From NCBI GenBank assembly GCA_964467935.1, contig CAYYKK010000424.1, positions 1 through 5,475 of the forward strand: a stretch of 5,475 nt of DNA, written 5' to 3'. Positions 1 through 4,502 of the stretch are shown here, piece by piece (the first letter of the stretch is position 1; each line of letters opens with the position of its first letter). This stretch comes from CAYYKK01 sp964467935 (GTDB lineage Bacteria > Myxococcota_A > Polyangia > Polyangiales > Polyangiaceae). A model generated the notes under the pieces. The model did no database searches. It saw nothing but the letters and a program-made list of their open reading frames with translations, and had not been told where the DNA came from. The position numbers were made by a program, and so were the translations under genes.

Positions 1-30
1 TCACGTTAGAGAGATCGACGAGTCATAGAG

Positions 31-47
31 TCCAGTTTTCAAGGAAC
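31..47 (-). promoter_or_regulatory. boxA-like antitermination element
   Basis: On the minus strand this reads GTTCCTTGAAAACTGGA. It resembles the TTCTTTGAAAACT-type element that precedes 16S and 23S genes in many bacteria, where NusB/NusE bind the nascent RNA. It differs from that form by one central base (CCTTG instead of CTTTG). The match is by eye only; the orientation agrees with the leftward promoters upstream. Confidence 0.45.
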
Positions 48-112
48 GAGCCGCGGAGACTCGGGCCGCGCTCCGACGAGATGACTCTCGACGATGGCGC
101 GGCGCTCGGCCA

Positions 113-136
113 TCACAGGCTGTGGACAACCTGTGA
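113..136. repeat. Perfect inverted repeat TCACAGG-N10-CCTGTGA
   Basis: Two 7-base arms (113-119 and 130-136) are exactly complementary around a 10-base loop. The loop and left arm contain TTGTCCACA on the minus strand (129-121), one base from the consensus DnaA box TTATCCACA. In leader RNA this would form a hairpin; as DNA it could be a protein-binding dyad. Neighbouring smaller repeats suggest RNA structure. Confidence 0.45.
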
Positions 137-160
137 CCCGCGGAATCCAACCTTTGGAAA

Positions 161-188
161 CCTCTCTCGTTTCCTCTCAACAGAGAGG
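161..188. repeat. Inverted repeat CCTCTCT-N14-AGAGAGG in the leader
   Basis: Perfect 7-base arms at 161-167 and 182-188 flank a 14-base loop. A smaller perfect hairpin, TCCAA-CCT-TTGGA (146-158), lies directly beside it. The series of hairpins fits a structured rRNA leader transcribed leftward. No U-tract follows on either strand, so a terminator is unlikely. Confidence 0.4.
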
Positions 189-260
189 GCCGGGAGCGGT
201 CCTGGGTCGGGGTTCGTCGGTCGGGGGCCGCGAGGCCTTTCCGTCCGGCGAGGGAGGCGA

Positions 261-289
261 ACCTTAGTTGGGGTCGCTCTCCTTGTCAA
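261..289 (-). promoter_or_regulatory. Proximal sigma70-type promoter, leftward (candidate rrn P2)
   Basis: On the minus strand a perfect -35 TTGACA (289-284) is followed by exactly 17 bases and a -10 TAAGGT (266-261). Upstream lies an A-rich stretch including six consecutive A residues on the minus strand (309-304), as expected of an UP element. The bases after the -10 are GC-rich (TCGCCTCC), like the discriminators of stringently controlled rRNA promoters. The start would be near 254. The -10 matches the consensus only at T, A and the final T. Confidence 0.55.
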
Positions 290-436
290 CGGATTTCGTA
301 TCCTTTTTTCAGCCTCCCCTTTCGGGGGCCGCTCGGTCTCGGACGCGCGAACGCGTCAGGGACGAGCGGACGAGGCGGGATGCGCTTGGTCCGTCGGTGT
401 CGCTCGCCGCGCGAGGCGTCGAACAACACGGCGCCG

Positions 437-465
437 CTCTTACGCCCCCGCTCCGAGCCTCGCAA
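437..465 (-). promoter_or_regulatory. Distal promoter-like sequence, leftward (candidate rrn P1)
   Basis: On the minus strand TTGCGA (465-460), 17 bases and TAAGAG (442-437) form a weaker copy of the architecture at 261-289. It has the same spacer length, the same TAAG at the start of the -10, an adjacent A/T tract (469-474) and a GC-rich discriminator. Tandem promoters are usual for rRNA operons, and the resemblance to the proximal promoter is what supports this call. Taken alone it would be weak. Confidence 0.35.
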
Positions 466-599
466 GCGAAAAAATGGCGCCCCCGGTCGGGACCCGGTTT
501 TGCGCCGCTTTTCACGCATTTTCGGGCGTCGGTCACGGTTTCGCGCGCTCGGTCGATGGAGGGGTGGACCCCGCGTCGGCGGTCCTGTCGGGAGGAGCC

Positions 600-1337
600 A
601 TGCCTCGTGCGCCGCGCACCCTGGTGGTCGCGCTTGCTCTGCTAGTACATCTCGGGTGCGGAACGAGCAGAGTCGCGATCGCACCAGGGTTGCTCGACCG
701 CGCCGCGACCGACCAGGCGAACGGTGCGGCCGACGCGAAGCCCGAGGAGTCGGTGTCCCTCGTCGCCTCCCCTGCGCTCATCGCCCCCCCCGTGACGCTC
801 GCCGAGGCGCCTCGCGCAATCGAGCTCGACGGGCCTCGGTCGCAGGTCCTCGCGTGCGGTCTCTTCAACCCCATGCCGGGCGGAGTCGCCGCGGGATACG
901 CCGCCGACACGGGGCTCGACCTCGCGGGCAGCCCTCGAGACGTCTACGCGATCGCGTCGGGGACGCTCGAGTACGCGGAGACGGGGCACACGGCCTGGAA
1001 CGGGCGTCACGACTCGCCGTGGGCCCTTCGCTTGCGGCTCGACGAGCCGATCGCCCGCGGCGACAGGCGCGTCACGCACGTCTGGTACGCGCATCTCTCC
1101 GAGGTCGCGAGGGAGGTCCACGAGGGGTCCGCCGAGCTCGTGCACGTGCGCGCTGGCGAGCGTCTCGGGCGCAGCGGCAGCGCCAACGGATCGCCGCACC
1201 TGCACCTCGGGATGTTGCTCGACGGCGAGGTCGACCAGTCGTGGGGCAGCTTCCTCCTCGAGGACGAGGTGCGCGCCGTTCTCTGCTCGATGCAGAAGGG
1301 GAAGCGCTTGCCAGCGCCGCCCGAGAGGCGCTCCTGA
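600..1337 (+). CDS. M23 (LytM-like) peptidase-domain protein, putative lipoprotein
   Basis: The 245-residue protein would be exported and act on, or bind, cell-wall peptidoglycan. A hydrophobic segment (residues 8-19) ends in a lipobox-like LGC at Cys20, although His at -3 is atypical. Residues about 85-230 match the M23 metallopeptidase fold: DTGLD (103-107), YAHLS (163-167) and the closing GSPHLHLG with the HxH pair (His200, His202). In active M23 enzymes the first zinc ligand is the His of HxGxD; here that position is Asp103, while Asp107, His165, His200 and His202 are kept. Activity is therefore uncertain. The start at 600 is chosen because GGAGG (591-595) sits just upstream, the signal sequence follows directly, and the in-frame open stretch back to 81 covers the promoter and leader region. 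The gene is divergent from the predicted rRNA promoters and convergent with the gene ending at 1433. Confidence 0.8.
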   Translation: MPRAPRTLVVALALLVHLGCGTSRVAIAPGLLDRAATDQANGAADAKPEESVSLVASPALIAPPVTLAEAPRAIELDGPRSQVLACGLFNPMPGGVAAGYAADTGLDLAGSPRDVYAIASGTLEYAETGHTAWNGRHDSPWALRLRLDEPIARGDRRVTHVWYAHLSEVAREVHEGSAELVHVRAGERLGRSGSANGSPHLHLGMLLDGEVDQSWGSFLLEDEVRAVLCSMQKGKRLPAPPERRS

Positions 1338-1347
1338 GCGTCTGCGT

Positions 1348-1366
1348 GTGACGAAAGCCTCGTCAC
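1348..1366. terminator. Candidate bidirectional terminator stem-loop
   Basis: GTGACGA (1348-1354) and TCGTCAC (1360-1366) form a perfect 7-base stem with the 5-base loop AAGCC. It begins 11 bases after the stop of the M23-like gene and lies between two convergent genes, which is where a shared terminator is expected. There is no clear T-tract on either side. The 95-base gap holds no other evident signal. Confidence 0.4.
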
Positions 1367-1432
1367 GCACGCGGCTCGGCGGGTCGAGAGGGGCTCGCCT
1401 TCCGCGCTCGTGCGCAGAGCGCCAATCTGGTT

Positions 1433-2422
1433 TCAGTGCCCCATCGACGGGGCTGGCTCTCGAGGTGTGGCCGACGCCGATGGAGCAGGCGACGCCGATG
1501 CCGACGGAGCTGATGCCGACGGAGCTGGCGCGGGGGCGTGCGACTCCTCGGCGTCATAGAGCGCGCCTCGAGCGCGGAAGGCGATGGCGCGATCCGCGAG
1601 CGTGCTGGCCGCCCGTAGCTTCTCCATCGTCGCGGGATCTCGCAGGGCGACGGCACCCATGCACTTCGCCAAATCGTCCCCACCCCGCGATTCGCGCGCT
1701 CCGTGCCAGGAAGAGACGTAGGCGTCGATCAGAGCCCGATGGAGCTCGGCGTCGCTCTGCTCGAGCTTGCAGGCGTAGAGCGCCGCGCCGAGCAGCTCGC
1801 CGTCGTTGTCCTTGATGGGCTCTTTCGTCGTGACGGACGCGTCGTGATGGTGAGTGGAGGCGGCGCCGCTCGATTCGTCGAGCACCTCGAGCACGAGGCG
1901 GCGCACGTCGGGCCACGGGGCGAGCTTGTCGAAGTGCACGTGAGGGCAATAGAAGGGCGCCGTGCCCGTCTCCGATGGGGTGAGATCGAAGATGGTGAAC
2001 GTCTTCTTGTGGTCGGTGCTCACCGCGATCGCGTGCCCGTCCGGCGCGAACTCGACGTCGTAGGGCGTGTCTCGCATCTCCTGGAAGAGAGACTTCGGCG
2101 TTCCGCCCTCGTACCAGGTCCCGAGGAACACGGAGAGGTGACCGCGATCGTGATCGCCCTCGATCGTCATCGTGTGGCTGACGAACGCCGCGTTCGTGCG
2201 CCCGTTCTTGAAGAACGAAGGGTGGTACTCGACCTTGACGTAGGCCCGCTCCCAGACGCCTGATTGGGTGGTGGTGGCGACATTGCTCATCCGCTCGGAG
2301 CCCGTCGAGCACGCGCTCGAGGCCGCGAGCAACGCCCACGCGAGGAGCACGGGTCTCGACGGCGCGCCCCATGTCGCGGGGTCGCGCGCTTCGCCCGCCT
2401 TCGGCACGCCGCGCTTCATCAT
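1433..2422 (-). CDS. Putative lipoprotein of unknown family with Pro/Ala/Ser-rich tail
   Basis: This 329-residue protein is not one I recognise. From the chosen start, a 23-residue basic/polar N-region leads to a hydrophobic stretch and Ala-Cys at Cys38, which suggests a lipoprotein signal although Ser at -3 is not canonical. The body (about 50-290) contains one stretch like a WD40/beta-propeller blade (VEFAPDGHAIAVS followed by FTIFDL, about 123-147), a His cluster (191-193) and three further Cys (159, 218, 254). The C-terminal 33 residues are low-complexity APSAS-type repeats, probably a flexible tail. Two adjacent ATGs (2422 and 2419) are possible; both follow the stop of the upstream gene by about 10 bases. 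An ATG at 2482 also exists but would overlap that gene. The short gap implies co-transcription with the SRPBCC gene. No function is assigned. Confidence 0.75.
   Translation of the reverse strand: MMKRGVPKAGEARDPATWGAPSRPVLLAWALLAASSACSTGSERMSNVATTTQSGVWERAYVKVEYHPSFFKNGRTNAAFVSHTMTIEGDHDRGHLSVFLGTWYEGGTPKSLFQEMRDTPYDVEFAPDGHAIAVSTDHKKTFTIFDLTPSETGTAPFYCPHVHFDKLAPWPDVRRLVLEVLDESSGAASTHHHDASVTTKEPIKDNDGELLGAALYACKLEQSDAELHRALIDAYVSSWHGARESRGGDDLAKCMGAVALRDPATMEKLRAASTLADRAIAFRARGALYDAEESHAPAPAPSASAPSASASPAPSASATPREPAPSMGH
1497..1526. repeat. Two tandem 15-bp repeats within the lipoprotein tail
   Basis: GATGCCGACGGAGCT occurs twice back to back (1497-1511 and 1512-1526). Related GACGCCGAT-type units continue on the left, towards 1471. 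On the minus strand these encode repeated APSAS units of the lipoprotein tail. The exact copies suggest expansion by slippage, and copy number may vary between strains. Confidence 0.75.
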
Positions 2423-2432
2423 CGATCCGAGC

Positions 2433-2858
2433 TCAGGCGCCCTCGGCGAGCCTCGCCACCGCGGCCATCGCGCCGAACACACGGTCGTGCGCCGCAGCGG
2501 CCTGGAGGAAATTGAACGGCGCCATGACCCCGCCCGTGTGGTAGCGGTGCATGATCCGCGTGCCGCCGCTCGGCGATCGCTCGAGCAGGTGTGTCATGCG
2601 GGTGGTGAGCAGGTGCCCGACGCTCCACACCACGTCGAAGCTCGCGTTCGGAACGACGTTCTCCAGATGAAATGGGATCGACTGCGCAATCCCGATCTGG
2701 ACGACGGCCTCTCCGGCGGCCCCGTTCTCGAACGGCCCGCCGAACGAGACCGACTCGAGCTGCGCGCTCCAGCGGGGCCATCCGCGGACGTCGGCATAGA
2801 CGGCCCACACCGCCTCGGCCGGCGCGTGCGTCTCGTGGCTCTCTTGAAAGTCGTACAT
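2433..2858 (-). CDS. SRPBCC / polyketide cyclase-like (START-type) small protein
   Basis: This 141-residue cytoplasmic protein carries the usual opening of the SRPBCC (Bet v1-like) superfamily. A first beta strand and an APAEAVWAVYADV helix (12-24) are followed by WPRWSAQLESV (27-37), then beta strands and a long C-terminal helix (about 113-138). Members form a deep hydrophobic pocket and bind or transform lipids, polyketides or other small hydrophobic molecules. The ligand cannot be told from sequence, and no catalytic residue is evident. The length is normal for a single-domain member. The start is firm: AGGAGG (2870-2865) lies six bases before the ATG. The stop is 10 bases from the start of the lipoprotein gene downstream, so the two probably form an operon. 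The gene is divergent from the small exported protein at 3052. Confidence 0.85.
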   Translation of the reverse strand: MYDFQESHETHAPAEAVWAVYADVRGWPRWSAQLESVSFGGPFENGAAGEAVVQIGIAQSIPFHLENVVPNASFDVVWSVGHLLTTRMTHLLERSPSGGTRIMHRYHTGGVMAPFNFLQAAAAHDRVFGAMAAVARLAEGA

Positions 2859-2879
2859 GGGTCCCCTCCTGGCCAGCGG

Positions 2880-2914
2880 AGTCTAGCCTCGCGATCGGCG
2901 CTTGAACAGGCGCC
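2880..2914 (-). promoter_or_regulatory. Dyad and weak promoter-like -10 upstream of the SRPBCC gene
   Basis: The near-palindrome GGCGCTTGAACAGGCGCC (2897-2914) has eight complementary positions of nine if the T-G wobble is counted. A possible -10 TAGACT on the minus strand (2885-2880) would place its -35 (TGTTCA, 2908-2903) inside the dyad. This would suit a repressor site over a promoter. The -35 is a poor match, so this is tentative. Confidence 0.25.
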
Positions 2915-2972
2915 CCGGCGAGCGTCGGCTCACGCAACCGCGCTCATCCGCACGAGCCCGTGAGGAGCGGTT

Positions 2973-2986
2973 GTGTTGTAAAACAC
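2973..2986. promoter_or_regulatory. Small dyad GTGTT-N4-AACAC in the divergent intergenic region
   Basis: The half-sites 2973-2977 and 2982-2986 are exact complements around GTAA, in a locally AT-richer patch of otherwise GC-rich DNA. The dyad lies 66 bases before the ATG of the exported protein and 115 bases before that of the SRPBCC gene. It could be an operator or overlap a promoter; no convincing -35/-10 pair was found for the rightward gene. Confidence 0.25.
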
Positions 2987-3051
2987 GCTCGCGACCACGA
3001 CCCCGTCTGCGTGGGCGCCGTTTGCAACGACGGGACACGAGGAGAAGACCG

Positions 3052-3462
3052 ATGACCGAAGCTGCGAAGGGCTCGCTCGAACACATCGGGATGCGACGCT
3101 CGGGACGGATGCTCGCGGCGACGGCGATCGTGGGCGCGGCGCTCTCCGCGTGGGGCACCGGCTGCAAGACCCCCGCGCAGCTCGACGCGAAGCGAAAGGA
3201 AATGCTCGCGGCCGCCACTCCTTGCCCCGCGCCCGAGACGTGCACGGGCAAGGCGAGGGCCGTCGACACCGACGTCTCGACCTGCGCGCCACTCGACACG
3301 AAGGCGCTCGTCGCCGGCGACGTGGTGATCGTGAAGGAGCTCGTCGTGCACGACACCATCGCGCGCGTGAAGTCGAACGACGGTGGCCTCAAGATCGAGT
3401 TCGTCGACGGCTTCGTGCTCGACCGCGGCGACGACAAGATCGTCGCTCGCATTTGTAAATGA
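3052..3462 (+). CDS. Small cysteine-containing exported protein, putative lipoprotein, unknown family
   Basis: This 136-residue protein has no family I recognise. Residues 15-19 are basic, followed by a hydrophobic stretch (20-36) ending at GTGC (Cys38), which may be a lipidation site although Gly at -3 is unusual; simple signal-peptide cleavage is also possible. The mature part opens with a short charged helix (42-52), contains Cys58, Cys64, Cys78 and Cys135 (four beyond Cys38, enough for two disulfides), and continues as predicted beta strands (about 88-134) resembling a small barrel or sandwich. The start is supported by GAGGAG (3039-3044) seven bases before the ATG. Met14 is an alternative start that would keep the signal sequence. 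The gene faces away from the SRPBCC/lipoprotein pair. Its TGA overlaps an ATG (3459) that opens the frame leading into the interrupted coiled-coil sequence. Confidence 0.7.
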   Translation: MTEAAKGSLEHIGMRRSGRMLAATAIVGAALSAWGTGCKTPAQLDAKRKEMLAAATPCPAPETCTGKARAVDTDVSTCAPLDTKALVAGDVVIVKELVVHDTIARVKSNDGGLKIEFVDGFVLDRGDDKIVARICK

Positions 3463-3630
3463 GATTCTCCTGCGCTCACGATTCCACTTCTATCGACGTT
3501 CACCCGCGAGGAGCCCGGACGTCCGTCCGTCGCGTCGCTCGGTCTCGGCTCGCTGGCGCGAGGGTCGAGGGTGAGCCCCGGAGCTGGCGCGCCGACGCCC
3601 ACGCGCCGTCACCATCTCGAGCCCGCCCGC
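3463..3630. other. Stretch without a supported gene
   Basis: A reading frame opening at ATG 3459 overlaps the previous stop as ATGA and runs through this stretch. Its translation is an irregular Arg/Ser/Pro-rich sequence, and its third-position G/C is only about 70 percent by hand count, lower than in the neighbouring genes. I see no stem-loop with a T-tract, no convincing promoter and no RNA gene here. It is probably intergenic or degraded coding DNA. Confidence 0.4.
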
Positions 3631-3635
3631 TTGAG

Positions 3636-3941
3636 GTGTTCGTGGATGGTCCGTTCATCACGAGGATGCGGATCTCCATTCGCCAACGTTGAGCGGACCT
3701 CGACCGGCTGGACGCCGGTTCGGAGCGAGCCGCCGGTCGGGCGCGCGACGCAGAGCGCCGACTGGACGACGCGCGTTCGTCTTCGGATCCAGCCGAGCGG
3801 GTGCGGGCCGAGCGAGAGCTCGCGCGCGCGAAGCTCGAGGCGCGCGCCGCGCGGGCCGAGGCCAAGCGAGCCGGAAGCGGAGAGCCGGGCGATGTGCCCA
3901 AGACGGGCTCGACCGGGACGCTGTTCGACGGCTACGCGTGA
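3636..3941 (+). pseudogene. Coiled-coil protein fragment interrupted by an in-frame TGA
   Basis: From 3693 to the stop at 3941 the frame encodes 82 residues that look like real protein: a heptad-like charged helix rich in Arg, Glu and Ala (for example AERRLDDAR and AERELARAKLEARAARAEAK), then a Gly/Pro linker and TGTLFDGYA. Directly before it, in the same frame, EVFVDGPFITRMRISIRQR (3633-3689) also looks protein-like, but a TGA (3690-3692) separates the two. A CGA-to-TGA change would explain the break. There is no ATG after the TGA at a sensible place; a GTG near the middle of the helix would lose half of it. No ribosome-binding site is convincing, and the 5' limit is uncertain. The family is unknown. 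Sequencing error, a pseudogene or read-through all remain possible. Confidence 0.45.
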
Positions 3942-3975
3942 GGAGGCCGCTCTCGCCGGCGCGGCGACGACCCTC

Positions 3976-4224
3976 TCACGCCGACGCTCGGCGACGACGT
4001 CCCAAGCCGAGCATCGCCGCGACCGCGACGACGCCGAGCCAGCCCGGGCCGCGGCCGCTCGACGAGCAGCCCGCGCCGGCGTGGGCGTCCTGACCTCGTG
4101 GCGTATGCATACGATCTCGTCTCGATGCTCGGCACCTGCCTTGCCGTAGCGCCCCCTCCCCTGCCTCGGCCGCCTCTCCGTGAGCCCCGAGGCCAGCCCC
4201 ACGGGCGCGCCTGCCTGTCGACAT
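3976..4224 (-). pseudogene. Orphan MYXO-CTERM sorting tail, probable remnant of a secreted protein
   Basis: The 82-residue frame ends in AGAGCSSSGRGP, a hydrophobic stretch WLGVVAVAAMLGLG and RRRRASA-stop. This has the order of parts of MYXO-CTERM, the C-terminal signal that anchors many exported myxobacterial proteins by processing at the conserved Cys. Such tails normally end much longer proteins with an N-terminal signal peptide. Here the residues before it (1-50) are Gly/Arg/Ala-rich, have no signal peptide and do not look like a folded domain. An ATG at 4224 has a good AGGGGAGG (4237-4230) five bases upstream, so a small translated protein cannot be excluded; Met at 4110 is another start. 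A truncated gene is the simpler reading. The stop lies 34 bases from the end of the convergent coiled-coil fragment. Confidence 0.45.
4102..4113. repeat. 12-bp perfect palindrome CGTATGCATACG
   Basis: This is a perfect twofold-symmetric 12-mer with an AT-rich core inside very GC-rich DNA, lying within the orphan MYXO-CTERM frame. Its symmetry would suit a dimeric DNA-binding protein, but no partner or second copy was seen in the window. Confidence 0.4.
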
Positions 4225-4337
4225 GGCGACCTCCCCTGGGTTTCGAGCGGACGCAGGATAGGAGCAAGCTCGCGAGCGCCACATAAGCGAATCGGCCTCG
4301 AGACGGGCGAATCGCGCTCCGAGCCGGCCGCGTCGCG

Positions 4338-4410
4338 GGCTCCGTGGCAGAAGTCGTGGCGGGCTTGGTGGCAGCCTTGATCCGGCGGGCCGCTCCCGCC
4401 CTACGGAGCC
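4338..4410. repeat. Nested inverted repeats (possible structured RNA or terminator)
   Basis: GGCTCCGTGG (4338-4347) pairs with CTACGGAGCC (4401-4410) over ten positions with one G-U. Immediately inside the right arm is a perfect hairpin GGCGGG-N5-CCCGCC (4384-4400). The direct repeat GTGGCAG occurs at 4344-4350 and 4369-4375. The element sits about 95 bases past the end of the TPR gene, in a segment (4225-4502) that otherwise holds no supported gene. A tRNA was considered and rejected because there is no TTCRA-type T-loop. Confidence 0.4.
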
Positions 4411-4463
4411 GCTGAGATGATGCAGGGAACTACGGCGTCGAGGTCCGGGAAAGCGCCCTCACC

Positions 4464-4479
4464 CGTCGGGCAGCCGACG
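4464..4479 (-). terminator. Candidate terminator hairpin of the TPR gene
   Basis: CGTCGG-GCAG-CCGACG is a perfect 6-base stem with a tetraloop, 23 bases downstream of the minus-strand stop at 4503. No U-tract follows, so intrinsic termination would be weak. It may instead act with the larger repeats at 4338-4410 or only protect the mRNA 3' end. Confidence 0.3.
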
Positions 4480-4502
4480 ACGAATCGATCGCGCGAGGAG
4501 CA

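Larger units (their letters stand above)
1..254 (-). other. Probable rRNA operon leader (transcribed leftward, 16S gene off the left edge)
   Basis: No coding potential is evident here. Read on the minus strand, the segment lies downstream of two promoter-like sequences. It contains several short perfect inverted repeats (93-98/109-114, 113-119/130-136, 146-150/154-158, 161-167/182-188) and, near the edge, a sequence resembling the boxA antitermination element found just before 16S genes (31-47). Known rrn leaders combine exactly these parts: strong promoters, structured spacer RNA and boxA. That the operon continues to a 16S gene is an inference, because no rRNA sequence is inside the window. 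The alternative is the leader of some other highly expressed stable RNA. Confidence 0.5.

Noticed and set aside
313..330. CCCC-TTTC-GGGG hairpin as a terminator
   Set aside because: The T-run lies before, not after, the hairpin on the plus strand, and on the minus strand A residues follow. It fits an UP-element neighbourhood better.
81..599. In-frame N-terminal extension of the M23-like protein from ATG 81
   Set aside because: It has no protein-like features, covers the leftward promoters and leader hairpins, and would bury the signal sequence. ATG 600 has a ribosome-binding site directly upstream.
642..1370. Long minus-strand open frame opposite the M23-like gene
   Set aside because: It is antisense to a gene with recognisable motifs, and its Arg-rich translation is typical of shadow frames in GC-rich DNA.
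3690..3692. Selenocysteine codon
   Set aside because: The residue would fall in a charged coiled-coil start with no redox motif, and no SECIS-like hairpin was apparent downstream.
3571..4149. Plus-strand 192-residue open frame
   Set aside because: It is low-complexity Arg/Ser/Ala sequence in the wrong frame relative to the coiled-coil fragment, with no recognisable features.
4338..4410. tRNA gene (73 bases with a 7-base acceptor-like stem)
   Set aside because: There is no TTCRA T-loop, three extra bases separate the inner hairpin from the outer stem, and no D-arm or anticodon arm can be drawn.
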